Source: Pegea sp. RAD2-039 (taxonomy: Eukaryota > Chordata > Thaliacea > Salpida > Salpidae). Taken from it: a stretch of DNA of 64,000 nucleotides. Location: contig JAQGEQ010000346.1 in the NCBI GenBank assembly GCA_034620365.1, positions 119,461-183,460 on the forward strand, read 5' to 3'. The translations under genes were made by a program, and so were the position numbers. The notes under the pieces were generated by a model that was not told the origin of the DNA, did no database searches, and saw only the letters and a program-made list of their open reading frames with translations. How positions within the stretch are numbered: the first letter of the stretch is position 1; each line of letters starts with the position of its first letter. This document shows, in pieces, positions 35,670-48,765 of the stretch.

Positions 35670-35979
35670 AACACTTTGGGATGTCATCATTGACAAATTC
35701 CAATCTCCTTTACGACACCTATCGACCGACTTAGAGAAGTTTGTGGAAATAATCAAATCAACTCTCGATTTTGAGCTGGTTAGACGTCATTAACGTGTGA
35801 CGTCAGCACGCTAAACTTCGATTGATTACAGATCGAGAAGTCGCTAGAGTTTTTGGGGAAATATGATTTTGATGAAGATTTACCACAAATCCATATTAAC
35901 TAGTTTCAACGACAAATTGAGGAAATGATGGAAGAAACAACCGAGATTTTGGACGTTGTAATCGGCAAAGCTCACTAGG
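35670..35979 (+). pseudogene. Embedded exon pair of unknown protein, copy 3
   Basis: Reads FQSPLRHLSTDLEKFVEIIK in the first exon, then a roughly 50-base intron, then VEKSLEFLGKYDFDEDL and EEMMEETTEILDVVIGKA in the second. The TAG after HIN is shared with copies 1 and 2. Upstream residues LWDVIIDK are kept here. The family is not recognised; the composition is acidic and probably helical. Confidence 0.45.
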
Positions 35980-36193
35980 TTTGCCTGATGTTAGATTAAA
36001 TGAAAATTATGAATGTATTTTGAAATCTTTGGTAGTTGGATGACCCTTTGTAATTTGAAACAGTCTTCAGGATGAATTGTAAAGATGAAAAAAAGATCAG
36101 AGGAATTTTTCAATTGTAGATACAACAAAAGCAGGAATTAGGTAGAAAGTTTATTATTCAGCTTACCTTCATCATCTGATCCTCGTCTTTCAG

Positions 36194-36422
36194 ATTTACT
36201 GATGCAGATCTTAGGAAACTTGGAGAAGAACTTTCAACTGCAAAAGAGCTCTTTATCAACCATCGCAGTTGTTATCACTTGACCAAACATAGGCAGCAAA
36301 TCGACCTACATTTGACAAATTGGCATCATTGTCCTAATGGCCTAAATATTTTGTTTTATCAGGAGGCCAATATCTCAGTTTCTTACGTCATCATCGCTCG
36401 AAATAGTGCCGGTGATAATCAG
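36194..36422 (+). other. Exon-like frame of unknown product, unit 3 only
   Basis: After CGTCTTTCAG a frame of about 75 codons runs without a stop to GATAATCAG|GTGGGA, so it has acceptor and donor signals at both ends. It contains DLRKLGEELSTAKELFINH, HLTKHRQQIDLHLTNW and SVSYVIIARNSAGDN. Base composition is richer in G+C than the flanks, and the amino-acid mix is unlike A/T-driven frames. No family was recognised. It could be an exon of the same unknown gene as the embedded pair just upstream. Confidence 0.42.
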
Positions 36423-36509
36423 GTGGGATGATAAGCGCGCTGATGACATAAATATTATTTTGTGACGTCAAAGGCGGAAAGAATTTTGACTTTTATGGGT
36501 GAAATAAAG

Positions 36510-38034
36510 AAAGATAATTTTCCAAGACATAAGATATGTGAAGTTAATCGTGTAGCTTAATTTGCATATCTACATTTCTTCTACATCAGTTTCTATATAA
36601 GTCCCCTATTGGTTCAACGAACACAGGACAGAACAGCTGTAGACTGTCAACATTGAGCCATTGCAGACCAGGTGGCTAATTTAGCGTAGATAGATCTCAT
36701 CTGATGAAGTCAGCACCCACAGCCCGTCTTTGCACGATGATATGCAAATGGGGCGGCAAGAATGGACAGGGAGATAATACAGGGCCAGCTTGTTGCATCA
36801 CCTCTACATATTTAAATGGTGGTTGGTTGTGCATTGTATGATGAAGACGAAGAAACTCAGAGATGCTGCTACACAACTAGATGAAATCTGTGAGAATCAG
36901 AAGTTATATGAGAGGTGGAGAGATAGTAGGACAAATAGAGATGTCAAAATAAAGATGGCAGTAGTTGGACATGTGCACAGGTCATAAGATAGGACCGGTA
37001 CTAGAATACTTGGACAGTTTATAACAAACCAGCTACCTAGAAAGTAGTAACCAACCAATCAGCAACCAACTAACCAGCAGCCGTATATTCAGCAACTAAC
37101 GAATCAACAACCAACGAAATAGTAACCGACCAATCAGAAACGAAATAACCAGAAAAAAGTAACCACCAATTAACCAATCAGCAGCCAATAAATAAGTAAC
37201 AAACCTAACAGAAAAAAAAAACAAATCAGAAACGAACCAATCATAAACGTTTTGTGGGATTTTGATCTTAGTAAAATTGATTGGAATAACTCAAATTTAG
37301 CATTTATTAGAAAATCGTTAACTTGGATAGAGATAATACTATTTTAGCCTTTCTATGACATGTTCTTGTAAGCTTCCGCATTGCCGATAATCTATCCCAG
37401 ATGGTTACTTTTCCGACCCAAGTTAGTGGTTATACTTTGGATCTTCTTATCACATCAAAACCCGAGAACATTATCTACGTTGATCAAAAAGAACCTTTAG
37501 CTTTGACATGCAATCACAACATGATTGATTTCAAACTCCACCAAACTTTTTTTATGAACATTAAAACTTCAAGCAAAAATAATTTTTACTGTGGAAATTA
37601 TACTGGCATTAACAAGTTTCTATCAGATGTTGACTGGATTTCTGTTTTTAACTCTTCCAAAGACATCAATACTATTTACTCAAGGTTTACTAACATCGTA
37701 AAGGAGTCAATCGAAAAGTTCATACCTTTTTATAGAGCCAACAAAAAACCACATTTGCCCAAAAATTTAAGGAATTTGCAACATTTAAAAACCCTCCTAT
37801 ACAAACAAACTAAAACAGACCCTTCCATCAAACTCTGTACAAAGATCTTTGTATAGTTTACTTGATAACAGCGACCAGCTTGTGATGAAACCAGAAAAAA
37901 CTGAGTTGCTAAACAATCAATTCAATATTTATAACCGATCATGGCAATACTACTTCTCTCTCCTACTCTGACATTCTTACAAATGTCTCTGAGTAGGTAG
38001 ATCTTGACATAACAGTCAATATGGTGTCTTGATC
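36510..38034 (+). mobile_element. Non-LTR retrotransposon 5' segment E5, inside SYF1 copy 3
   Basis: Closely matches 15998-17525. It includes the TATA-like CTATATAAGTCCCC, the 65-residue frame (36790-36987), the CCAAT-rich minisatellite (37030-37240), the endonuclease C-terminal part (37401-37856: VSGYTLDLLITSKPENI, CNHNMIDFKL) and a linker. The similarity stops inside the element at ATATGGTGTCT, and the next base belongs to a SYF1 exon. There is no 3' tail, so this is a recombination product and not a simple insertion. No RT domain remains. Confidence 0.83.
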
Positions 38035-38408
38035 GTCGGCTGTTGCTCCTTAATAGTGTGATGCTCCAGCAAAATCCTCACAATGTCCATGAATGGTTAA
38101 AAAGAGTACAGTTATTTGAAGGTGTAGAAACTCGCCTACCTTGGCAGAGTTTCAACAAACTTACCTGTGGGTTTAGTTTACCTTCCAAGTCCGAGGTAAC
38201 TCGGACCTCTGGTTTGAAGTCCCTGGTTTACTTCAACATTTATTTAATTTTGATACAAATTCATTTACTAATTTGTAAATATTTCCAGGCTTATAAAAGA
38301 GATGTCACCATGTTCAAGTGGCCAAATGTCTTCGGCATTTGGAATATTTATCTTGATAAGTTCATCAAACCGTATGGAGGAAAGAATATAGAACGTGCAC
38401 TTTTATAA

Positions 38409-40028
38409 ACAAAAATAGTTTTGATTATATGATTTTGTTGCAACTGGATGATTTGTCGCCAATAAAATTTTTATTGATTCAAAATACAGATTATTTGTGA
38501 TCAATACGAGCGTCAAGAAGTCTGAATATTTTTATCTTAGTTTTTAGAAAATGATACCAAAAATGTTGAGAAGAATTTTAAGCTAAAACTTTTACAGTTT
38601 TCAAAGGTTAAAAGTATTCGTTGCTTTTAAATTTTATTTGAATAAATTTGCAGATTAAATGATTCATTTTATTCAATACTGCTTATAAATTGTGATATAT
38701 TTCTATTTAGGAAGTGTATCGTGTATTACTTTTGATAAATTATTCTATTTGGATTAGAAGTCGATTCAAATTTTTTTGGGTTTGTTACACCAGAATTATT
38801 TGATGAAAATAAAATCTATTGTTGAACAAATTAGAAGTGACAAGCCTTTGTGTTCCAATGTTAAGAAATTAAAATCTATTTCTGACTAATTATTTTCATA
38901 AAAACAAGCCTGCAATGGTGATTGCAAATTTTGCAAAAAAGTTTGCTCTGATGAGGATCCACTTTTCATCCATAAGTAACAAATTTACTTCAAATTTTTT
39001 TATAGTAAATGTAGCATCAATGGTGAAACATCTAACTCATTCAATTCTAAGTCAAACCTGTTATAAGACATTGCAAATCGCTATCTGCTGATTATTTGCC
39101 GAATCTGAATATTAAATCATAAACAAAAAAATTTCTAGGTTGTTCAAATCGATAGCTAAACACCTCCACCAAAAAATTGGTCTCATGGGCCTCGTTAGTT
39201 GGTGACTCCGATTCCGAAAAAAACTGCTAACGGGGAGAAACTTCATGAAGGTCACAGACACGCACCAAAAACTTTCTTTGTAGCATGAAGACAGAAAAAG
39301 AAATGTCATCATCAAGTTTTTGTAAAACAACTGTATGATAGAGGTTTAAGAATTTAGCAAAAGTTTGAATGTTTTGATATTATCTAGTTTTACCAAAATA
39401 AAAATTTATTTTCAATGTTATTTTTCTATTAACTAATCTTTGTAATCAACCACAAATGATTAAAATTTTTGTTTTTAATTTTTATTGTGTTATTTCTGTT
39501 AACATTTTATTTATTTATTTATTCAAATACTATTAAATAGTATTAACACAACTTTAATATAGTTTGTTATTTACAAACAGAATAATATTTTTCTTGGTGG
39601 TTTCTTAAACTGACCAACTCCTTTACAAATTTAATTATTCATACATAACTTAAAACAGTTTATTATTATTATTATTATTTGATCATAAATCTATAAGAAA
39701 CAAGTTTCTGTTCAAACTATTTTGAGCACCAAGATGTAAAAATCTTTCTTAAAATGTTTTCAGTTCTCGGTATTTGCTGTAATTTCTAAGAGATAATAAC
39801 ATGCCACTAATGCATTTGAAACATGCAGAAAAACAATTTTAAGATTGAATAAACCCAACTGCAGAAGTTTTTTCTTAAATATTCAAAGCAAGGCTTGTAA
39901 TCAAAAAAATTATTAAACATTTTCAGACTTCTAAACAGTTTAACTGTTATTAGAAATGCAAACGTTTAGCGGATAGACTAAAAACTGAAAGTTTCATTAA
40001 AGGTGCAAATAAATATTTATATAATATA
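38409..40028. other. Spacer downstream of SYF1 copy 3
   Basis: Matches 3725-5322. The exon-like minus-strand frames seen in units 1 and 2 are disrupted here: the 39112-39330 frame is a shifted reading of the KLDDDISFSVFML sequence, and the 38.8-39.0 kb counterpart has indels. No other gene was seen. Confidence 0.58.
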
Positions 40029-40040
40029 TATATCATAAAT

Positions 40041-41327
40041 GAGCTCTTTGATTTTTAAATATAGTGAGAAAAAATTGGACCCAAATAAAAGCAGCAAGAT
40101 CTTACGTTCTAGTTATTGGCAATTGCTTGTTTAGATTGGTTGGTTCGTCAGAAATTAAATTCCTGTTCTGATAAACCAAGTGATCCAAGATATTGCCAAT
40201 AAAATTTCTGGTTCTCCTTCTCTTTTTAATCTTCATCAAAGACCTTATCAGAAGATTAGCAGCAGCAGATGATGTCGGAAAGTTTTTATATGCAGATGAT
40301 AGCAAACTATTATCTTGTAATCTTTCAAAACCATAAACTGTTTTTCACACGGTAGAATACTAGTCTGCGAAATGGTAGCTCAGAATCCAGCCCATAAAGT
40401 CTGTAGTTATAACTTTTTCTCGTAAACCAGCTGTCAATTGTTTGAACCAATACTCCATCAATAGATTTATTATTCAACGAACATCTTTAGTCCTAGACCT
40501 TGTCATTACTCTATCATCTGATTTTAACGGCACAATTATGTTTCCGAAATCTTTGGCAAAATCAATCAATGTTGTCCTCCTCATAAAAAAGATCTTTAAT
40601 TCCAAGAACCCATGATTTTTTATCAATCTTTTCAAATTATGCGTACGTCCAATTTTTGAATACAATGTCAGTGCATGAATGCCATACCAAGTTAGTGATA
40701 TCAAAAAAATCGAATCTGTTCAGGCCACATTTACGAGATTAGTATGTAGGAAACTTAATATTAAATATTATAGCTATAAACAGCGTCTTAGTCTCTTCAA
40801 TTTAGATACTTTGGAAATGCGACGGACTAAATATGATCTAATTCTTATTTTTAAAATTATCCACAATTTAATTGACATTCAGTTTGATGATTTCTTTTCT
40901 ATTAGTCCTCCTTCAAGTTATATCAGCTTAGACGACAACCATTACACATTAATAAGCCTATATCACCTAGTACATTGGTCAGAGCAAATTTTTTTATCAT
41001 ACCGTACAATTAATACATGGAATCAGCTGCCATCAGACATTTCCATGTTGAAGTCACTTGCATTGTTGAAGCAGAAGTTGAACCGTTATAGTATTGCCAA
41101 CATTTTCATTTCTAAACTGTGATTTTGTTTCTTTTTTATACTATTAACATTCCATGTAATTGTTCACTGTTATATGCTCTGAGTTATATCGAAATACCAT
41201 GTATTACATCTTTTACATTTTTTATTTGGTTAGATAGATGTTATTTGTGAGAATGGGTGTTAGCGAGAGTTGTTCTTTTCAGGTACCCTTCTGCGCAATT
41301 ATTGAAATAAATAAATAAATATATATT
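40041..41327 (+). mobile_element. Non-LTR retrotransposon fragment E6 (copy of E1)
   Basis: Near-identical to 5335-6621, with the same 12-base direct repeats (40029-40040 and 41328-41339). The shared target site and truncation point show it was copied with the surrounding unit and did not insert independently. The C-terminal frame 40679-41122 has a compensated frameshift relative to E1: after SISPP it reads SSYISLDDNHYTLI before returning to frame. Confidence 0.88.
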
Positions 41328-41339
41328 TATATCATAAAT

Positions 41340-43465
41340 AAGCACTTTTCCTTAAAAAAAAACGTTTTTCTTAAACAAAATTTAACAAACTTCCTTTTAG
41401 TCAAAGTAAGTAGGTAGTTTACATAAGTGGTAATTGTAATAGTTTAAATGAAACAATTAGTTTAAATGTTTTTATTGTTGAAAGATGTCAGAAAACTTAA
41501 AGATTTATTCATAATGTGATGATTATGACTGTTTATAGAAATCATTATCTAAATGATTAACTAGACTAACAACAACGGTAAGTACACTAACGATATGCAA
41601 TTTCTACCACAGGGCCTTATACCGGATGACAACGGTCTCTGCAAAAATTACTTTCAACACATTTAAGTCAACAGCAAAATACTTGCTAACTTTTGCTAAG
41701 AAAAGTTTAAATAAATATGGAATTTAAAATTGAATCTCTGTTCTACTTATTGGAAAAAAAATTATCTAACAACTTATAGTTGAAAAGATTTTTAAAAGAA
41801 ACATGCTGAAATTTGGAAAGTTTTTGTTTAAAAATGAATGTTTGCTAGACTTATTGGGAGAACAAAAGTTCACTTTTGAGATTAACTTATGAAAACTATT
41901 ATAAGTTATTCCTAAAGTAAATAAAAAGTGCGTTGCTTCTACTACTTTTCCAATTAAGAAGAAAGGGAAACCTCGTTTTAAAATGAAAAGATTTTGTCTA
42001 ATTCTATCATAATATAATTTCAATAATCTTTTAAATAAATTTAGAATTAGTTATTAAAAGTCATGCTAAAATATTTGAGAAGTTATTGAGCAAAATCTAT
42101 TACTTATTTGAATTTTAAAAGTAGTAAGCAAAGAAAAACTTTTCACTGAAACAAAATCTGTAAGATATTATCTATTTACATAAAAAGATATTCGATATAT
42201 AAGCAGAACACAATAGATAATTTCTCATTTTTGCAACTACCGATTCTATAACTCAATGTATCAACCCAGTCACTGAAAAGATTACATTTTGGATTTATCA
42301 TTTGGTAGCACATCATGACATTAGTACTTCCAAATAATCTATTTCTAGATGTTTAAATTAATGTTGAATATAGTGGTGTTAATGTCATAGTTTAAAAGAT
42401 ATTTCATCAGTGAAATGTGACGTTAGTAACTAAAACAAATGTTTGTCTGATTCGATGTTTTTTTGGTTGATATTTAAAACTAATTTATATCAATAAAAAA
42501 TCAATGCTTGTTCGTTACTGTTCAAAATTTAGGAATAATTTTCTAATATTAATAAAAACGGTTCATTTAGATTCATATTGATTATTTTGAATCATTTTAA
42601 AGTTTTTAAATAATACTTTTTACATAGCTAAGATGACATTATCAGTGCTAAACTCAAACGTATTTTCGGAATATGTTTATGTGAACATCAAGAACCAATA
42701 CTTGATAATTTAAATATTAGAAACGATTTGTTTAGATATATCCTGCATTATTGATTGTAAAAACATTTTTAAACTTTTCACTGAAATCATTCAGTTTAGA
42801 AGAAAAATTTATTTTTTCTGTTTACAGAGTTTCATTTATATGTAAACAAAACAGACATGACTGAAATACCGCTTTTTCTAAGAAATGGAAAATTACGTTT
42901 ATTTTTGAAAGTTTGACCCGTGTACAAAACTCTTAATTAACAGATTAATTAATATCAACCAATTTAACCAATAATTTAAAATTCTAAATTAAAATATATC
43001 TTTATGTTACGATTAGCTAATCTTTGCCTTCATTCGTTCGTCATCGTCTATAGTTTTGAAAATCTGCCAACTATTGTTTAATGAAATATAGATTTTTGAA
43101 ACAATCGATTCTTCCTATTATGTTTCTAAAATTAAAAGAATTAAAAAAAATAGTTATACAACCAGGTACACCTTGATAAAATGAGCTAATATTTCTGCCT
43201 GACTTTTCAACTGAGTTGAAGTTAAATCAATTGTTATATAGGTAATAACTATACAAATAACTAATTTTTTAACATCGTTAGATGCTGTTACGGAACTTTA
43301 TAGAATCAAATCTTTTTTTATTTTATTTCTTTTCTGGTGTTGAAGTTATGAAATGCTAAGAAATTTGAATTTTCTACACGAATACACAACCTTTTGTTAA
43401 TGGACAATAAATTTTTATGTTTATTTGTTCTATCTTTTAAGTAATGTCCTTGATTTTATAATTGT
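41340..43465. other. A/T-rich spacer, no gene seen
   Basis: Copy of 6634-8770 at high identity. The only long frame (41766-42023, minus) is not kept in unit 1 and is regarded as chance. Confidence 0.6.
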
Positions 43466-45030
43466 TTTTTTTATTAATTTATTTATTACAATAAATGTGA
43501 AGGAGGGTGCCTAAAGAGAGCACCTCTCCCTAACACACATTCTCACAAATTAGATCTATTTGACGTGTAAACGAAAAAGCATATGACAATGAAGAATTGT
43601 ACAGAATCATAGTATTGTAAAAGAGAAAAATTCACAGTTTAGAAATGGCAATGTTGGTGATATTATAACAATTCAGATTTTTTTGAACAACACAAGTGAT
43701 TTTGGCATGACAATCTCTGATGGCAGATTGTTTCATGTACTGATTGTGCGGTATGAGAAAAAACGTAATCTGGTTAACGTAGCTGGTGGAATGGGCATAT
43801 TAAGATGTAATTTATGTCTTTTAAGTTGATATAACTTGAGGGAGGGACTGATGGAGAAAAAGTCATCAAGATGAAGATCAATTAGGTTGTGAATAATTTT
43901 AGAAATCAGAATAAGGTCGTATTTAATTCTTCGGATTTCCAAAGTATCTAGATTGAAGAAGCTGAGACGATGCTTATAACTCTCGTATTTGATATTAAGT
44001 TTCCTGCAAACCAATCTCGTAAATTTTGCCTGAACAGATTCGATTTTTCTGATATCACCAACTTGATATGGCATCCATGCACTGACATTGTATTCAAGAA
44101 TAGGACGTATGTACAGTTTGAAAAGGTTGACGAAAAACCATGGATCTTTTGAATTAAAAGTCTTTATGATGAGGTGGACAAGCTTGATAGATTTTCATAA
44201 GATTCTGGAAACATAACTGTGCCATTTGAAGTCAGATGTCAGAGTAATGCCGAGGTCTATGACTGAGGATACTCGTTCAAGAATAGATCCATTGATGTAG
44301 TATTGGTTGCTGAAGTTGGCAGCTGGCTTACGGGAGAATGTTATAACTTCAGAATTTGTTGGCTGGATTTTAAATTGCCAATTCGCAGACCAGTTTTCTA
44401 CAATGTTTAGTGCAGTTTTGAGTTTTGAGTGAGAACCAGATAACAGCTTGATGTCATCTGCATACACAAACACACTGACATTGTCTACTGTTATTAGTCT
44501 TCTGATGAGGTCTTCAATGAAAATCAAAAAGAGAATTGGACCCAGAACGGAACCCTGAGGAACGCCGCTGGTGACTTTACTAGGAGTAGATAAAGATCTT
44601 TCTACACGGGTTCGTTGGGTTCTACCTTATAAGAAATCTTCAATCCATTTTAAGATAGAGTTGCTGATTTTTATGTTTTTCAACACAGTAATGAGCTTGT
44701 TGTGTGGAGCAGAATCAAACGCTTTAGCAAAATCAAGGTATATGATGTCACATGGAGTATTACTTTCGTAATGAGCTGTAAGCTCATTGAAAAAAGTGAG
44801 ATGTTGAGTCAAGGAAGATCTTTGCTTAACAAAGCCATGCTGGACATCAGATATTAGATGATGCTCCATCAAATGGCTAGTTATATGGTTGTGAATGATA
44901 TGTTCTTGAGTTCTTCAGATAAACGAAGTCAGCGAAACTGGTCTGTGGTTAAGTGTAGTGTTTCTGGGACCCTTTTTATAAATTGGAGTAATAATAGCAG
45001 ATGACAGTGATTTTAAATCAGCTTACGTAC
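43466..45030 (-). mobile_element. Non-LTR retrotransposon fragment E7 (copy of E2)
   Basis: Minus-strand copy of 8771-10290. RT parts: ISDVQHGFVKQRSSLTQH and DIIYLDFAKAFDS (44627-44872), a stop where E2 reads on, then LIRRLITVDNVSVFVYADD (44195-44527), followed by the SEVITFSRKPAANFSNQ linker and DLGITLTSDFKWHSYVS. The C-terminal extension is at 43733-44074. The combination of stops differs from E2, so each copy has decayed independently since duplication. Confidence 0.87.
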
Positions 45031-45505
45031 TCAACAAATAATCACAATTAACATAAATTCACGAATATCTTTTTACTATTCTTTCAATCAATTGTAATTC
45101 AGCTTTGATGTATTTAAAATTTTCTATTCATGTTTGAGTCGGTTTCTGGTGAAAAGTTTACAAAATATTTCAATAAAAACAATAAAAGTTGAAATCTCCT
45201 ATATAAAGCGTCTTCTTTATTTTATGTTTAGTTTTGTTACTAAACATAATTGAGTCTTAATTTTTATTTTTCTATAATAATATAAATCCGCATCAAAATA
45301 CGTTATTGGTATCTATTGCAGATAAAGTTGCATATTCACACGTTTGATTTTTCAAGTTCTTTTTTTACATCTTAATAAATCGATCTACGCTTTTCGTTTA
45401 TTTTTCATCTACTTTACATCTATTGACAAATATTCGTGGAATAAATTATATCAATTACTACTTTATTTGTTACTAATCTGTTGGTATTATCTGCTAATAA
45501 TATTC
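45031..45505. other. Spacer with repeat shared with 14.7-15.1 kb
   Basis: Holds CTCCTATATAAAGCGTC and about 300 following bases that resemble 14690-15090. The equivalent is deleted from unit 1 at 10495. No gene was seen. Confidence 0.5.
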
Positions 45506-46375
45506 GGAACCAGCAGAGTTGGTTTGAGCTAATACTCAATCAATAGATTTGTTATTCAACGAGCATCTTCGGTCCTAGACCCTGGCATTACTCTATTATC
45601 TGACTTTAAATGGCATAGTTAATTTTCCAAAATCTTTTAAAAATCAATCAACCTTGTCTTCCTTATGGAAACCTTTAATTATATGGATCCATGCTTTTTT
45701 ATCAATCTTTTCAAATTGAACGAAATTCCAATTCTTGAATACAATGCCAGTGCATGGATGCCATATGAAGTTAGTGATCGAGTCTGTTTAGGCCACATTT
45801 ACGAGATTAGTATGCAGGAAACTTAATATTAAAGATCATAGTTATAAACATCGTCTCAGTTTCTTCATTAGTTTGGAAATCCGACGGATTAAATACGACT
45901 TAATTCTTATTTTTGAAAATTATTCACAATTTAATTGACTTTCTGTTTGACAATTTCTTTTCACTTAGTCGTTGCCTCAAGTTACATCAACTCAGACGAC
46001 ACACAATACATCTTAATAAGCATATATCACCGGCTATTAATCAGAGCGAATTTTTTCTCATACTGCACAGTTAGTAATGGAAGCAGCTGCCATCAGACAT
46101 TGTCATGTCAGATTCACTCGCATTGTTCAAAAAGAAATTGAATCGTTATAATATTGCCAACATTGTCATTTCTATACTGTGATTCTTTCTCTTTTATGTA
46201 ATTGTTCACTGTTAGATGCTTTGAGGACTACTGAAATGCCATATGTTACATCTTTTTATATTTCTATATTTTTGATTAAATAGATTTTATTCATGAGAAT
46301 GTGTGTGAGCGAGTGGTACTCTCTGTAGGTACTCTTCTTCGCATTTATTGTAATATATGAATAAATAACAAAAAA
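45506..46375 (+). mobile_element. Non-LTR retrotransposon 3' fragment E8 (copy of E3)
   Basis: Longer at its 5' side than E3: it still has the region corresponding to YSINRFVIQRASSVLDPGIT (about 45537-45600) before the RPILEYN-like and C-terminal pieces. A frame at 45935-46141 covers part of the C-terminal end in a shifted reading. The A/T-rich tail near 46355-46375 matches E3. Confidence 0.82.
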
Positions 46376-48765
46376 AAATTTTAAAGTCTCATAATTATTG
46401 CAAATATTTTCGTTTATCCCCAATAAAAGTTTGACATCACATTTTATAATCAAATAAAATATTTATTATTGATTAAAACTCTTTAAGTAAGATCAGGTTT
46501 GTGATAAATAATTTCTGAAAAAAGAAAACCTAATTGCTAAAGTGATAAATTCTGTTGAAGTACGTTACTATATTATGTTTAGTTTCCTAATCTTTTAATT
46601 TTACTTGCACATTCGTCAATGTTTTTTTTAAATACCAATTAAGTTCTTTCTAAAAATGGCAAACCAATATTAGCTTTTACCATAATAGCTTTTCTGTATA
46701 TTGTTTTTAAAAGTAAAATATTTTAAAATAAGTGAGCTCCTACAAAAAACCACTGTTCTGGGGGATTGCAAGATTAAAGAAAGTTTGTGTAAGATTATCA
46801 ATAATCTAAAATTAAATTTTAGAGTTGATTTAATTAATTAAAGCGTTGTGACAGTAAAAAGATTTTTTTTCTGTTTCGACAACATTTTGTAATCACTATC
46901 TTCGTGAAGATAAATTAGAAACACCGATCATTATCCACTCTTGTGGACATTTGATTAAATCAATTAACTACAAATTAACTATAATTTTATCGTTTTTACT
47001 TCAAGCAAAATTTAATTCTGGTATTTTTGGTACTAGCATTTTGAATTACAAATTTGCTTATTATAACTTATTTGAAATTACAATAATGCAACGGCACTGG
47101 ATTAAGATAATTTTTAACGCTTCTTCTTAATGAGTTCTTGATTAGGTTCTAGCTTGAAAGGCATTATTTATCATTTCAAACAGAGTTTTGGATTTGAATT
47201 AGTTGAAACACCAAAATATTATAAAGTAAAAAAATCTTCACAGATATTGAAGTCTAACACAACTTAGAGTCAACTAATTGTATTTGAACAGTCTCTAAAA
47301 CTATAAAATGTAGCCGAGTATCAAATAATTTATATCTTTCAAAAGTTGGTAAGTTTGGTAGTTAGAGTTTGAAGTTAGATTAAGATATATGTTCAATGCG
47401 TCGCATTTCCCTATTTTTATTAATTTAAAGCTTCTCAACTTTGTTGCTACGAGCCAACATAAGAGCTCCTCAATTTTCCTTCCATAAGCTTTTATTTCTA
47501 TCTTGTTGAACTAAATATGTCACTGAATAAATACAAATACCACTTAAACATTGTTGTTATTAACAATTTTCGATAAGCTAAGCGGTAATAATGCTAATAA
47601 ATTAACCGTAAAGCCAGCTAGATATAATTAGCTAGTATCAACAGACGATTATTTGAGTAAAGAGATATTAAAAGATGAGAAAGCCCCTTTTTATTGTGTT
47701 ACAAGCAGTCGATATTATTCTGGTATTAAAACTAACAGATTATTTTTGTTTAAAGATATTTGGTGTTTATTATTTTAGCTTTAATGATTCTTTATGCTCT
47801 GTTTTGCTTTAATAAAAGCTTACACGATCTATTTTAACACATCAAGACTTTAATCTGTATTTGCTCACTGACAAATATCATATACAAACTTTAACTGTAA
47901 AAAAAGACCTCTAAATTGAACGAGTATTTTTATACGCTTAACTAGTCTGGCATCATACAAGTTTTATATGTCATAAACCGAAAAGCGTTTTTATTAATAT
48001 CTTTTTTAGTAAAGTTTTTAGTTTAACGTAATGTCATTAAGAAGGTATTGTGAGTGAAATTGCTTAAGAGTAATTACTAGACCTACAAACGCTTTGGAAG
48101 AATATTTTCAATGAGATGTGTGTTACCAACAAAATAGTTTTTCAAAAAGATACTGACTGATTTGAAACTACTTTAAAAATTTAAATTAGCGGAAAGATTA
48201 GTTTAAATTTTTTTCAATGTCTATTAACACTTTTTAAAGAATCAACCAGCTTTCTTGAAAACTTATGCTACTTTTTCTGCAAATAAAAACATTGAAAGAT
48301 TCTTTTTAAAACAGCATTACATAGAAAGAAAAATGTTAAAACTGCATGAATGGAACTAACATGGTAAAAATACAAAAATTACAACAATTAAATGTAGACA
48401 TATATTTTATAATTTCAGTTTCCTGAACTTGCAAGTAAGGCTAATGAAATTTGATAAGCTATCGTCAACATTTTATGTTACAAGAAATCTTTAATACAAT
48501 TGGTTACTTTTGTAACAGCACACTCAAAAAATATTCTAATAATTCCTAATTCAAAACTTTAATCTTTTAACCACAACTAAAAACTAAAGTTTTATCTGTA
48601 CAACCGTTTAACTAAATCTTATTCTAACTAATAATTTAGGTTATCTGAATAGTATTTTTTATTAAAGATTTTTATGCAATTCTGTATGAATTTGGTTGCA
48701 GTTAAAGGTGACAGTTATTAAACCTGATGTTTAGTTTTGTTTAAACTCATAGTGTAACCAGATCT
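46376..48765. other. A/T-rich spacer with a unit-3-specific insertion
   Basis: Copy of 11276-13640. About 195 bases at 47583-47780 have no counterpart in unit 1 and contain no obvious coding frame. About 110 bases of unit 1 are missing near 47440. No gene was recognised. Confidence 0.55.

Larger units (their letters stand above)
33631..38408 (+). pseudogene. SYF1/XAB2-like splicing factor pseudogene, copy 3 (keeps N-terminal exons)
   Basis: Exons: 33631-33798 (SYKQWYAYLSTRREQLKG, EVNNAHERAL); 34005-34196 (MPCIWMDYYKFLVGQ, RRTFDRAFRALPI, IWPLYIAFV); about 34255-34366 (DRLNEVFTKMAEIV to SLVSK); 34834-35010 (NPNKVNSLNVEAIIRGGLKQ); 35189-35315 (ARDIYNQAINS, DFTQILNAYSQYLES); 38035-38160 (LLLNSVMLQQNPHNVHEW); and 38289-38408 (FKWPNVFGIWNIYLDKFI). 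Residue order follows human XAB2 as I remember it. This copy has the most intact coding pieces: the exon at 33631 is fully open and phase-matched to the next. Defects: TAA ending the 34005 exon, a lost base at the start of the 34834 exon, loss of the donor after its end, deletion of the middle exons, and interruption by a retroelement segment at 36.5-38.03 kb. The C-terminal third is absent, as in the other copies. Confidence 0.9.
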
